A stretch of DNA of 54,649 bases from Candidatus Woesearchaeota archaeon (GCA_016208715.1 JACQXV010000011.1:1-54649), one strand, 5' to 3'; counted from the first letter of the stretch, positions 16,455 through 24,668 are shown. Notes: generated by a model from the sequence alone, not told the origin. Numbers and translations: made by a program.

Positions 16455-17210
16455 ATGAGTGAAATAAAGGTGAAAGATAAGGCGATTGTCGTTCCCGGCG
16501 AGACGCTTGCAGTTGGCATGGACTATCTGCCAAGCCACTGGACGTACAGGGAGAAGGATAAAATCCTGGCGTCGAGACTTGGTCTTGTGGCCATTGAAGG
16601 AAAAGTGCTCAAGCTTGTTCCATTGTCGGGTGTCTACTTGCCAAAACGTGGAGATACGATCATCGGCCAAGTGACGGAGATCTTGTTGTCGGGCTGGAGG
16701 ATTGACACGAATTCAGCATACAGTGCGGTTATGAACATGAAGGACGCAACAAGCGAATTCATCGCACGAGGCGCTGACCTGACCAAGTATTTTGACATCG
16801 GAGACTGGGTCATGGCGAAGATCATCAATGTGACAAGCCAGAACCTAGTTGATGTTACGATGAAGGGACCTGGCCTCCGCAAGCTCAAGGGTGGACGCAT
16901 CGTGCACGTGAACACACATAAGGTCCCGCGGATTATTGGAAAGCAGGGATCCATGGTGTCAATGATCAAGCAGTATACAAACTGCAGGATTCTCGTCGGG
17001 CAAAATGGAGTGATCTGGATCAGCGGCGATGATCCCGCTCAAGAACTCTTGACTGTAAACACGATCAAGAAGATTGAAAGAGAGGCCCACCTAACTGGCC
17101 TGACGGATCGCGTGCGTGCATACTTGGAAAAACACAAGATGCCGCACAGCGGAAGGAGCATCCAGGAGCCAGATGTGCCCGATATGCAATATGATGAGCG
17201 AGAAGAATAA
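16455..17210 (+). CDS. rrp4: Exosome RNA-binding subunit Rrp4
   Basis: A 251-residue cap subunit of the archaeal exosome. Residues about 1-60 are the N-terminal domain (IVVPGETLAVG), 60-140 an S1 domain (GDTIIGQVTEILLSGWRID) and 145-215 a KH domain (PRIIGKQGSMVSMIKQYTN, with the GxxG-type loop). It recruits RNA to the Rrp41/Rrp42 ring. The ATG at 16455 is preferred over 16419 because homologues start close to it; the earlier in-frame ATG sits right after the family B insertion. The acidic C-terminal tail extends beyond the KH domain. Confidence 0.95.
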   Translation: MSEIKVKDKAIVVPGETLAVGMDYLPSHWTYREKDKILASRLGLVAIEGKVLKLVPLSGVYLPKRGDTIIGQVTEILLSGWRIDTNSAYSAVMNMKDATSEFIARGADLTKYFDIGDWVMAKIINVTSQNLVDVTMKGPGLRKLKGGRIVHVNTHKVPRIIGKQGSMVSMIKQYTNCRILVGQNGVIWISGDDPAQELLTVNTIKKIEREAHLTGLTDRVRAYLEKHKMPHSGRSIQEPDVPDMQYDEREE

Positions 17211-17213
17211 AAA

Positions 17214-17320
17214 AGTATTTGTTTAGCAGCGGTCGCCACCGATTCACGAGCAGTTGATGATCCGCATCGTGTCGCACGATTCTGGAGTTGTTAATCAGCT
17301 ACACCCGTATCGCAAGCATT
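17214..17320. repeat. Family B repeat, left-end fragment
   Basis: The left half of a family B element (GTATTTGTTTAGCAGCGGTCGCCACCG and CGCACGATTCT, split by drift) begins 4 bp after the rrp4 stop; the right end is missing. The next 150 bases up to rrp41 are strongly A-rich with repeated AAAAACAAGA-like units and hold no gene. Confidence 0.65.
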
Positions 17321-17478
17321 GTGCCGACGGTGTGATAGAATTGGCCCAACAAAATACTAAAAACAAGATATTAAAAACAAGAAAAAACTCAAAACAAGAA
17401 AAACAAGCAAGGAACAAAAACACAAGGCACAAACAGAAAACGACAAAGACAATATAAAGATACTAAGGTGAAATGATA

Positions 17479-18183
17479 ATGACATATGAAAAACGATCCG
17501 ATGGCCGCAGATTTGACGAGCTTCGCCCTATAGATGCAAAAGTTGGTGTGATTCCGCGCGCGGTTGGCTCTGCGTGGTTTAAGATTGGAAAGACAGAAGC
17601 CTACGCGGCAGTGTACGGCCCGCGTGAACTCTACCCGAAATTCCTGCAGGATCCATTGAAGGGATTTCTGCGCTGCCACTACAACATGATGCCGTTTTCA
17701 GGTTCGGGCGAACGCGTCCGTCCTGGATCAAATAGGCGTGCAAAGGAGATTTCGCTCGTGATGGAACGCGCATTGCGCCCCGTGGTTGACTTGAGCCAAT
17801 TTCCGAATGCTGTTGTAGATGTTTTTGTAGAGCTGCCGCAGACAGATGCAGGCACGCGATGTGCTGGAATTTGCGCTGCAAGCATGGCGCTTGCTGATGC
17901 TGGAATTCCCATGCGGGATCTTGTGTGTGCTGTCTCCGCAGGAAAAGTGGAAGACAAGATCATCCTGGATCTGATGTATGACGAGGATTCTGCTGAAGAA
18001 GGTGTCGACATTCCGATCGCGATGCTGGCGAACAGCAAAGAGATCAGCCTTTTGCAGATGGACGGGATGATCACAAAAGAGGAGCTTATGAAGGCAATTG
18101 GTCTTGCAAAGAAAGCTGTTGATGAAATCTATGACGTGCAGAAAGTGGCGCTGAAGGAACGCTTCGACATCGCCGCGCACTGA
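17479..18183 (+). CDS. rrp41: Exosome catalytic subunit Rrp41
   Basis: A 234-residue RNase PH-type subunit that degrades RNA phosphorolytically from the 3' end. RSDGRRFDELRPI opens the domain; PRELYPKFLQDP, GERVRPGSNRRAKE (phosphate/RNA-binding Arg cluster) and LPQTDAGTRCAGI follow, with catalytic acidic residues in the DLMYDEDSAEEGVDIPIA segment. The ATG at 17479 lies 7 bases after AAGGTGA; the upstream ATG at 17473 is too close. It follows rrp4 and precedes rrp42 as in the canonical archaeal cluster. Confidence 0.96.
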   Translation: MTYEKRSDGRRFDELRPIDAKVGVIPRAVGSAWFKIGKTEAYAAVYGPRELYPKFLQDPLKGFLRCHYNMMPFSGSGERVRPGSNRRAKEISLVMERALRPVVDLSQFPNAVVDVFVELPQTDAGTRCAGICAASMALADAGIPMRDLVCAVSAGKVEDKIILDLMYDEDSAEEGVDIPIAMLANSKEISLLQMDGMITKEELMKAIGLAKKAVDEIYDVQKVALKERFDIAAH

Positions 18184-18283
18184 CAAAAACGAAGAAAATA
18201 AAATGCCAATAATACGAAATAATACGAAAATGCAAATAATAGGAAAATACAAATGTACTGTTACAAATATGTGGTGATTATTT

Positions 18284-19054
18284 ATGCATGAAGAAATTAA
18301 ACACACAATTCATTCATTACTCGTGAAAGGGACCCGTCTTGACGGCAGGTCTTCTTTAGATTTTCGTCCGATAAGTGTAGAATATGGCGTTGCGCATAAT
18401 GCAGAGGGGTCTGCACGCGTGCGCATTGGAGAGACAGAAGTAATCGCCGGCGTAAAGATGGAGGTAATGAAGCCGTATCCAGACACTGCTGACCAAGGAA
18501 GTTTGATGGTTAATGTTGAGCTCTTAGCGCTCTCGAGCCCTGATTTTGAATCAGGCCCTCCAAGCGGGGATGCCATTGAGCTTGCGCGAGTGACTGATCG
18601 GGCAATCCGTGAAAGTAAGATGATCGATCTGCATAAGTTGTGCATCACATCCGGCGAAAAAGCGTGGATGGTTGTGATCGACATCTGTACAGTCAACGAT
18701 GCAGGAAACTTGTTTGACGCGATTGCTCTTGCAGCGCTTGCAGCAGTCAAGAATACAACGTTTCCCGCATTCGATGGTGAAAAGATCGACTATCATGAGA
18801 AGACCGATAAGCCGCTTCCCTTGCAGAGGCTTCCGATATCATTGACGCTTTACAAGTATGGAAAACATGTTTTGGTTGATCCGATGCAGGAAGAAGAACT
18901 CGCTTATGATTCGCGCCTCACGGTCTCGATCTTGGAGGATGGATCGCTTGCGTCTATGCAGAAAGGGGGCGATGAGGCTTTTTCGATTGAGGATCTTTCG
19001 GAAATACTTAATGTCGCTATCGAGAAAAGTCAGGTGCTTCGTGCGGCGCTGTGA
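18284..19054 (+). CDS. rrp42: Exosome subunit Rrp42
   Basis: A 256-residue RNase PH-fold subunit that pairs with Rrp41 to make the hexameric ring; it contributes structure and RNA binding rather than the catalytic residues. Segments GTRLDGRSSLDFRPI, GSARVRIGETEVIAGVK, SGEKAWMVVIDICTVNDAGN and DPMQEEELAYDSRLTV are typical. ATGCATGAAG starts the reading frame after a GTGGTGAT site. A 100-bp A-rich spacer separates it from rrp41. Confidence 0.96.
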   Translation: MHEEIKHTIHSLLVKGTRLDGRSSLDFRPISVEYGVAHNAEGSARVRIGETEVIAGVKMEVMKPYPDTADQGSLMVNVELLALSSPDFESGPPSGDAIELARVTDRAIRESKMIDLHKLCITSGEKAWMVVIDICTVNDAGNLFDAIALAALAAVKNTTFPAFDGEKIDYHEKTDKPLPLQRLPISLTLYKYGKHVLVDPMQEEELAYDSRLTVSILEDGSLASMQKGGDEAFSIEDLSEILNVAIEKSQVLRAAL

Positions 19055-19098
19055 TCGTACGCGATAATACAATCTACAATCGCGCGCGGATGATTGGA

Positions 19099-19161
19099 GA
19101 TTAACAAAGACGGATCAACAAAGACGATTAACAAAGAAGATTAACAAAGATGATTAACAAA
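19099..19161. repeat. Tandem repeat of about 13 bp upstream of rpoK
   Basis: Five imperfect units of GATTAACAAAGAN follow each other between rrp42 and rpoK, ending 23 bp before the rpoK ATG. C is scarce and A frequent. It could lengthen the intercistronic leader or be a slippage product. Confidence 0.75.
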
Positions 19162-19183
19162 TATAACTTGCGGGGGAACAGCA

Positions 19184-19414
19184 ATGGCAGCAGAAAAACA
19201 GACAAGTGAACCTCAAAAACTCAGCAAGTATGAGAAGGCGCGTATCATCGGCAGCAGAGCGTTGCAGATATCCATGGGCGCGCCATTTCTTGTGAAACTT
19301 GAGAAAGAGGGCCTTGAAAAGATTCGCTATAACCCGATCGAGATCGCAAAGCTTGAGCTTGAAGCGAACGTGATTCCGATCTCAGTTGTTCGCGAAGTGC
19401 CAAAGAAAAAATAA
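19184..19414 (+). CDS. rpoK: DNA-directed RNA polymerase subunit K (omega homologue)
   Basis: A 76-residue RNA polymerase subunit. KLSKYEKARIIGSRALQISMGAP is recognisable in the parts KYEKARIIGSRALQ and MGAPF, and the P-IEIAKLELEANVIPI helix-strand is typical of RpoK/Rpb6/omega. GCGGGGGAACAGC gives a ribosome-binding site before the ATG. Confidence 0.95.
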   Translation: MAAEKQTSEPQKLSKYEKARIIGSRALQISMGAPFLVKLEKEGLEKIRYNPIEIAKLELEANVIPISVVREVPKKK

Positions 19415-19484
19415 TGCTTAGAACCTTTACGGATAAATTTACGTATAAAACTACAATTTATAGCGAAAATATGGTGAAAAAACA

Positions 19485-19949
19485 ATGATGAATGATGGGA
19501 TAAGTGTACTAACAAGCCGCCTATTAATCGTAGACGATCAGCCACAAATTCTTCGGTCAGTAGAACGTATCGTTCGCGCTGAACTTGGTAAAGAAAGAAC
19601 ACTTGTGGATACTACGATGTCTCCACTGCGAGCGCTCGAGCTGATCGAACTTAATGAATACAGTGTTGTGCTTTCAGATTATATCATGCCAGAGCTGCTG
19701 GGTGACGAACTGCTTGAGAGGGTTAAACAACGCCGACCCACCGCTACACGCATTATCATGAGCGGCACGAACGTGGACGATGCTGGAAAATTCTATCCTG
19801 GAACACAGGATGTTCCAAGCGTGCTCCCCCATTATGCGCTTTGTAAGCCATTTGAGATCGATGAGATGCTGCGCATTATTAAGCAGGGAATTAGTGATTA
19901 TCTCATGAGAGCAACCGGCGCCGCGCCACTTGCAGATCAGAATTCCTAA
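19485..19949 (+). CDS. Stand-alone response-regulator receiver protein
   Basis: A 154-residue CheY-type receiver domain with no output domain. The acidic pocket RLLIVDDQP (DD at about residues 17-18), the phospho-acceptor Asp in VVLSDYIMPE (about 67), the switch Ser in IIMSGT and the Lys in CKPFE are all present, so phosphorylation is plausible. An insertion with Pro/Gly lies between the fourth and fifth strand. No histidine kinase is near. A GGTGA motif precedes the ATG pair at 19485/19488. Confidence 0.88.
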   Translation: MMNDGISVLTSRLLIVDDQPQILRSVERIVRAELGKERTLVDTTMSPLRALELIELNEYSVVLSDYIMPELLGDELLERVKQRRPTATRIIMSGTNVDDAGKFYPGTQDVPSVLPHYALCKPFEIDEMLRIIKQGISDYLMRATGAAPLADQNS

Positions 19950-20146
19950 ATATGCTGGTAATACATGTTAAGTTCAATAATTTTTAGTGGCTAAACGACT
20001 TATAGGGGGACATTTCTAAACGACGAACAAAAACGGACGAGGGGGCGAACGAGAAATGATACAATATTCTAAAGAAAAAAACAAAAAAATAGGAAACAAG
20101 TAGCTTCCAAAAAGCAAAACGAAAATATATAAATCTAAAGGCAACG

Positions 20147-20160
20147 TTTATATATAAATA
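20147..20160 (+). promoter_or_regulatory. TATA box of the toxin-antitoxin operon
   Basis: TTTATATATAAATA lies 20-33 bp before the ATG at 20180, consistent with a leaderless message. A second TATA-like AAAATATATAAATC lies at about 20122-20135. Confidence 0.6.
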
Positions 20161-20179
20161 AGTCTTATCTATGGTTAAA

Positions 20180-20458
20180 ATGGCGAAAACCGAAAAAGTT
20201 TTAATAGAGCATGCTTCTTTAAAGGACATCTTTAAAGAAGAATTTTTAGAGAAGTTAAACGAATCTGGAAAAGACATATTTCCTGTTACTATTGTATTTA
20301 TGAATGAATTTGATGTTGAGGGTAAAAAGCAAGCTTACCCTATTGTTTTGAATCATATAAGCAATGACGAAGTAAAAAATAAAGTGTTACATGTTGAGAG
20401 CCCAAATTCAGAGTTATTAGAATTGTTTATTAGAATTATTGAGAAGAGGAAAAAATGA
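20180..20458 (+). CDS. Small protein of unknown function, first gene of the toxin-antitoxin islet
   Basis: A 92-residue, acidic/lysine-rich protein (MAKTEKVLIEHASLKDIFKE at its start). Helix, a strand-rich middle (FPVTIVFMNEFDVEG) and a C-terminal helix can be guessed; no family is recognised. An ATG at 20171 is an alternative start. Its stop overlaps the start of the next gene by 4 bp, so the three islet genes form one coupled operon. It could be an accessory or a third partner of the toxin-antitoxin pair. Confidence 0.6.
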   Translation: MAKTEKVLIEHASLKDIFKEEFLEKLNESGKDIFPVTIVFMNEFDVEGKKQAYPIVLNHISNDEVKNKVLHVESPNSELLELFIRIIEKRKK

Positions 20459-20709
20459 GCGAAACACAAACTATAACATTTGACAATTGCGGAATCGATA
20501 AGGATGTTGCTTTTGAAGTATCAAAAGAGATTACAATAGTTACGAAAATAGCATATAGAAAAGAAGACGCAATTATGTTATTAACTTCTGAAATTCAAAA
20601 ACTTAAAAGACAGATAGCAGACTTACAGACAATTAAAATTTTGACTACGGGAGAATCGCTTGTCAAATTGTGGGATAATAAGCATGATGACCAATGGAAC
20701 AACTGTTAA
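20455..20709 (+). CDS. Putative antitoxin partner of the MazF-like toxin
   Basis: An 84-residue protein placed directly before and overlapping the toxin gene by 26 bp, the usual position of an antitoxin. A predicted helical segment (about 42-62, MLLTSEIQKLKRQIADLQTI) could wrap the toxin. No known DNA-binding motif is obvious, so the call rests on position. Confidence 0.55.
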   Translation: MSETQTITFDNCGIDKDVAFEVSKEITIVTKIAYRKEDAIMLLTSEIQKLKRQIADLQTIKILTTGESLVKLWDNKHDDQWNNC

Positions 20710-21046
20710 ACAAAGGGACATTATTCTAATTCCCTTCCCTTATTCTGATTTATCTCAAGAAAAAAAAAGACCTGCCGTAATTATTTCTGATAGTGAATAC
20801 AATACACATAACGAAGATGTAATTTGCTGTGCCATTACAAGTAATCCGAGAGAGTATCATCAAAGTATCGAGATAAATAATCAAGATTTAGATGATGGTT
20901 CTTTAATGTTTAACAGTAGAGTAAAACCCTCGAAAATATTTGCATTAAATCAAAGTAGTGTAATCAAGAGACTCGCACGGCTAAACATCCCAAAGAGCAA
21001 AGAAGTTGTCAAACAGCTCAATATTTCTATAAAGATTGAAGAATGA
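20684..21046 (+). CDS. PemK/MazF-family toxin
   Basis: About 120 residues. The family signatures QRDIILIPFPYSDLSQEKKR then PAVIIS, the VICCAITSN strand and SRVKPSKIFAL-QSSVIKRLARL are present. MazF-type toxins are ribonucleases that cut mRNA or other RNA at short sequences. Start at the ATG pair 20684/20687; the frame overlaps the preceding antitoxin gene by 26 bp. Confidence 0.88.
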   Translation: MMTNGTTVKQRDIILIPFPYSDLSQEKKRPAVIISDSEYNTHNEDVICCAITSNPREYHQSIEINNQDLDDGSLMFNSRVKPSKIFALNQSSVIKRLARLNIPKSKEVVKQLNISIKIEE

Positions 21047-21212
21047 TTTCTATTGTGGATAGATCATCAATTATAATCTTAAGAAGTATTTCCTATAAAA
21101 AATATGCCCCGCCCCCTACGACTAACTGACTAAACAACGAAATGTCCCCCTTGATGTATGTTCTTTATGTATCGCTTCGCTCTTTTGATTGAACACGAGC
21201 CACTAAAAATTA

Positions 21213-21428
21213 CTTTGCGGACGCAAGTTTCCAGAACTTCGTAACTGGAAACGAACTTAACAGGAATTTAACGAGAAATTCAGTCGCTATCGCTAAAACG
21301 CCAAGCGTTTTCCCGAATTTCTCCAAATTTTTTCTCGCCTTTTTGCTGTAATGCCCCGAAAACACTACGATAATAAACCTTAATGTTAGAAAACTCGTGT
21401 ACTTATTTTAAGTCAGAATCAGGGACTT
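21213..21428. other. Non-coding AT-rich stretch after the islet
   Basis: No gene is seen. Short inverted pieces occur (TTTCCAG-AACTTCGTAA-CTGGAAA at about 21228-21251; AAAACGCCAAGCGTTTT at about 21295-21312). Composition matches the islet and the adjacent ribA-like remnant. Confidence 0.5.
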
Positions 21429-22064
21429 TTAGCAGATGCCCCAACTTATGTTTCTTTGAAAACTATACTCTTGTTTCAAATGTTCATTAATAGGTTGTTC
21501 TAATTGCTCTATAGAAATCCCAATGCCCATATCTTCAAAAAATTTCTTCTATTTGGATTATTTGTGAGTAATCTTACACTTCTAACTCCATAATGCTGAA
21601 GAATACCCATCACATCGTCATATTCTCTATAGTATTCTCTAAATCCAATTTGCTCATAAGCATCCACTACCAATTCCAACCCTCGTCTTTGTCCTTCTGC
21701 ATAAATCTTCCAATGGTCCTCAATAGGAACGCCTTTCCCATGCTGATCGTGGGCAAAAATGATTAGACCTTGCCCTTCTTCAACAACCCTTCTTTTTGCT
21801 TCCTCCATTTGCCATTTGCAATCACAATAGTTACTTTCAAAATAGAAAGCCCATTGGCAGTTAGAAGAAACTCGTACTAGAAGATTATCAGAATTTTGAA
21901 TATCTCCCCTATAGATTGGCACCATATCTTCCAGTTGGAAATCTAAAGCCATCATGGGTGAAGTTTACAATCTTATCGCCGACACTTAATGGAAGTTTAA
22001 CTGGGCCTATAACAGAGTAATGCCCATGTTGTTTCACAGTTTCAATAGTTCTATCAATAGTCAT
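21429..22064 (-). pseudogene. GTP cyclohydrolase II (RibA)-like gene, broken by two frameshifts
   Basis: Read with two frame changes, the sequence gives a near complete RibA core. Frame one starts at the ATG at 22064 and includes LPLSVGDKIVNF; frame two (about 21955-21530) has RVSSNC ... YCDC, the three zinc-binding Cys, then GQGLIIFAHDQHGKG, DDVMGILQHYGV and RLLTNNP; frame three gives FFEDMGIGISIEQLEQP and a TAA at 21429. The breaks lie near 21930 and in the T-run near 21535. GTP cyclohydrolase II opens GTP to start riboflavin synthesis. It is AT-rich like the islet. Sequencing errors in homopolymers would be an alternative explanation. Confidence 0.7.
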
Positions 22065-22076
22065 ATTGTAACCACT

Positions 22077-22784
22077 TTAATCTTTGAGAACAAAATAAAT
22101 TCGTCTATTATTCTTTCCTTTATTGTCAATTTTAGTGACTTGAACGCCTTTGATCTCAGAAGTATTGCGGACGTGGGTTCCTCCGCACGCCTGCGTGTCG
22201 CAACCAGGAATATCAATTATCCTGATTGTTTCGATGGATGGTGGAAGGATGTTTTTGAGTTTGAAGACCGATGGTATCTGAAACGCTTCTTCCTTTGAGA
22301 TATTCTTGATCGTGACCGGTATTCCGCGATCAATCAATTCATTCGTCTTGCTCTCAAACGTAGTTATTTGCTCGCGGTCAAATTTCTCTAGATCAAAATC
22401 CACTCGCGCCCTCTCTGCTTCGATCTGGTTGCCAGTGATAAGTGCGCCTGTTGCTTCGTGCACAACTGCGCTGAAAATGTGGCATGCAGTGTGGTAGCGC
22501 ATTAGGGTATGGCGGCGGTTCCAGTCAACACTGCCGGTAATTCTTTCTCCTTGAGAAAGTCCTTCGCGATCTAATTGTATTTCTACATCCTGGCCGGCCT
22601 TTTTGGCGTTGAGAACGTTGTACTCGCCGCTTGCAGCGCGGATCGTGCCAACATCAGTGGGCTGGCCTCCGCCCGTTGGATAGAAAAGTGTCTTATCAAG
22701 CACCACCACCGTTCCAGCGGCGCGCGTGACGTTTGCTTCAAACGCTTGTGCGTAGCAGTCATCGAGATATGCAAGTTCTGTCAT
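22077..22784 (-). CDS. alaX: Alanyl-tRNA editing protein AlaX
   Basis: A 235-residue stand-alone editing domain that removes Ser (or Gly) from mischarged tRNA-Ala. FYPTGGGQPTDVG (about 34-46), the zinc motif HTACH (98-102) and the second zinc motif CDTQACGGTH near 195-204 match the AlaX-M type, which contains the glycine-rich motif. Length fits AlaX-M. It begins 13 bp from the ribA-like remnant and lies on the same strand. Confidence 0.93.
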   Translation of the reverse strand: MTELAYLDDCYAQAFEANVTRAAGTVVVLDKTLFYPTGGGQPTDVGTIRAASGEYNVLNAKKAGQDVEIQLDREGLSQGERITGSVDWNRRHTLMRYHTACHIFSAVVHEATGALITGNQIEAERARVDFDLEKFDREQITTFESKTNELIDRGIPVTIKNISKEEAFQIPSVFKLKNILPPSIETIRIIDIPGCDTQACGGTHVRNTSEIKGVQVTKIDNKGKNNRRIYFVLKD

Positions 22785-22865
22785 GATTCAGCCCTTAACA
22801 GCGGCAAAAGCGGCATAAACTATTTAAACTCATCTGGCCTCATTTATAAAACTATAAAATAAAAC

Positions 22866-23366
22866 GTATTTGTTTAGCTAATCACTCTTACAGCGGCCGC
22901 CACTGTTTGATATAGAAACGTCTTGCTTGTCAGAGTGTGATGAGAAGCGTTTGGCTCTCTCATGATCATTCCTGGGACATCTGGCAACCCTGCAGCGTAA
23001 ACCTCAGAGAGGTGTGGAAACGATAGTGACCACATCTACGCTGGCAAGATCGGGTGACGCTCGCTGCTGCGAGGTCACCCACGAAATATACCTGACGGGT
23101 CTATTTTGAGGAACCCTGTCAGATGTCCTACGCAGTCCGTCACCGCCAGACAGGTTTCCCTGCAGCGTAAATCTACGCTGGCAAGATCGGGCGACCTTCG
23201 CTTCGCTGCGGTCACCCGCGTTATAATCACATCATACGGAATGATTTTGAGGATGTCGGGCGGCGCAGGAATGATATATCACAAATGATAAGATCGCACA
23301 AAGTAAAAAAGACAGGAAGCGGCGAGCGTCGTGGCCGCGCCGCCAAGTGGTCTGATAAACAAATAC
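22866..23366. repeat. Family E long repeat (second copy) with family B ends
   Basis: About 500 bp, with GTATTTGTTTAGC on the left and GATAAACAAATAC on the right. The interior has CATGATCATTCCTGGGAC, two GGCAACCCTGCAGCGTAAA-type blocks, GCTGGCAAGATCGGG twice, and a 70-bp block (about 23039-23111) that is inverted relative to 8877-8950. No coding sequence is seen. It looks like a composite, enlarged family B element. Confidence 0.75.
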
Positions 23367-23502
23367 AAAAAGACCAACAAATCCTTTAATTTGCGCTGCC
23401 TTCACGTCCACAGCGAGCGGTGCAGCGGCCGCTGAGCGGAATTCCGGACATAACCTATCGCTCCATAAGTTATTTATAACTGTCTGAGTTTGAAGAAAGC
23501 TC

Positions 23503-23991
23503 ATGGCAGCGGCGAACGCATTATATACGAATGCGCGAGAATACATCCAGGTTGCGGATCACATCCTTGCACGAACGTACATGGTTGTGAAAGACCAGAA
23601 GCTTTTGTTTGCGGCAGTCGAGAATATTTTTCTTGGACTTGAGTGCTGGATGGCGGCGGCAATAACTGACGCTTCGAGATTGAAGCGCAAGACGAAAAAA
23701 GAGATTTCCACAGACAAGACCACTGCAAATTTTGAAAAACTCATGCGCGCGTTCAAGGCGCAGGCTGCAAAAAAGTACACGGTGACAGCAAAGGAATTGC
23801 AGTTTATCATGGACATGCACACGCTCATTGAAGACCATAAGAAAAGCGACGTTGAATTTGCCAGAAAAGACGCGTATGTTATTTGTAAACCGGGTTATGA
23901 TGCAACAATTGTGTCATACGATGTCGCAAATATGTGGCTTGCGCAGGCAAGAAAGATCGGCAACAAGATTGAACTGATGAAGTTGAAGTGA
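23503..23991 (+). CDS. Helical protein of unknown function, first of a pair
   Basis: A 162-residue all-helical protein, Lys- and Ala-rich, e.g. NAREYIQVADHILARTYMVV and KELQFIMDMHTLIEDHKKSD. The layout (long helices, conserved-looking basic/acid pairs) reminds of HEPN-type or four-helix proteins, but no RxxxxH motif is seen, so that is only a guess. The next gene starts 1 bp after its stop and has a similar style, so both probably form a complex. An AAAGCTC site and ATG at 23503 start it. Confidence 0.7.
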   Translation: MAAANALYTNAREYIQVADHILARTYMVVKDQKLLFAAVENIFLGLECWMAAAITDASRLKRKTKKEISTDKTTANFEKLMRAFKAQAAKKYTVTAKELQFIMDMHTLIEDHKKSDVEFARKDAYVICKPGYDATIVSYDVANMWLAQARKIGNKIELMKLK

Positions 23992-23992
23992 A

Positions 23993-24451
23993 ATGAACGG
24001 GACACTCGAGTCTGCAAAAGGAGAACTCAAGCGGGCAGATCACTTGATTTTCGTTAGTCTGAAGTACACGCGCACGTGTGACGTGATCAAACACGTGATC
24101 GAGAGACTCATCAATTGCCTGGATTTTATTTTTACTGCAGTGCTTGAAGAGGGCAAGGAGAAAGGGACTATTAAAGAAGTTCCGCAGGCGCCAATCCAAA
24201 AAGCTCTGTTGATGAAGGAATTGTTTGCGGATGATGATAGGGTTAGTGAGTTTGCTGATTTTTATTTGCACTTGCGCAAGATCAACAAGGCGGAGTTTTC
24301 AAGGGAATCGGAGTTTCGGCGGCACGTGACCATGACGGTGGTGTTGGGAGATGATGAGATCGTGAAGATCGATATCGATACGATTACGTCTTACTTTAAG
24401 AAGACGAATGATTTTTTTGCCTATGTTTGCGGGACGTTCTTCCCTTCGTAA
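23993..24451 (+). CDS. Helical protein of unknown function, second of a pair
   Basis: A 152-residue mostly helical protein starting 1 bp after the stop of 23503-23991 (TGAAATG). Its first 60 residues (AKGELKRADHLIFVSLKYTR, CDVIKHVIERLINCLDFIF) resemble the N-terminal pattern of its neighbour (a helix with adjacent A-D-H), so the two may be diverged duplicates. No family is recognised. Confidence 0.7.
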   Translation: MNGTLESAKGELKRADHLIFVSLKYTRTCDVIKHVIERLINCLDFIFTAVLEEGKEKGTIKEVPQAPIQKALLMKELFADDDRVSEFADFYLHLRKINKAEFSRESEFRRHVTMTVVLGDDEIVKIDIDTITSYFKKTNDFFAYVCGTFFPS

Positions 24452-24559
24452 ATGACCCAAGATCAAGCATAGTGGAACAAATTGGGTTGTAGATTTTCTC
24501 TGAATTTACTGTGAATGATGCAAAGATGACTAATTTACTCATTGAACAAAATACTTTCT

Positions 24560-24659
24560 CGCTATGGGAAATCTGCCTCTCCCAAGGTCGGTTTTCATCT
24601 CCGTGTTTGATTATAGGCCGGTGAAGCGGCCGCTGAAAGCGAAATTCCGGACAGAGCCC
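24560..24659 (+). repeat. Family D repeat copy
   Basis: Shares ATGGGAAA, TCTCCCAA, CATCTCCGTGTTTGATTATA and GGTGAAGCGGCCGCTGAAA with 25605-25720 and, inverted, with 2165-2312. The right end ATTCCGGACAGAGCC is close to that of family A, so the two families may be related. It directly abuts a family A copy. Confidence 0.7.
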
Positions 24660-24668
24660 CTTATCAAG

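Larger units (their letters stand above)
19978..21212. mobile_element. AT-rich toxin-antitoxin islet bounded by inverted repeats
   Basis: The 15-mer TAATTTTTAGTGGCT at 19978-19992 recurs inverted at 21198-21212, and AGGGGGACATTT at 20004-20015 recurs inverted at 21140-21151. Between them lie three co-directional small genes in markedly AT-rich sequence, the last a PemK/MazF-type toxin. No transposase or integrase is present. It looks like a passenger unit moved in trans; mobility is inferred. Confidence 0.65.
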
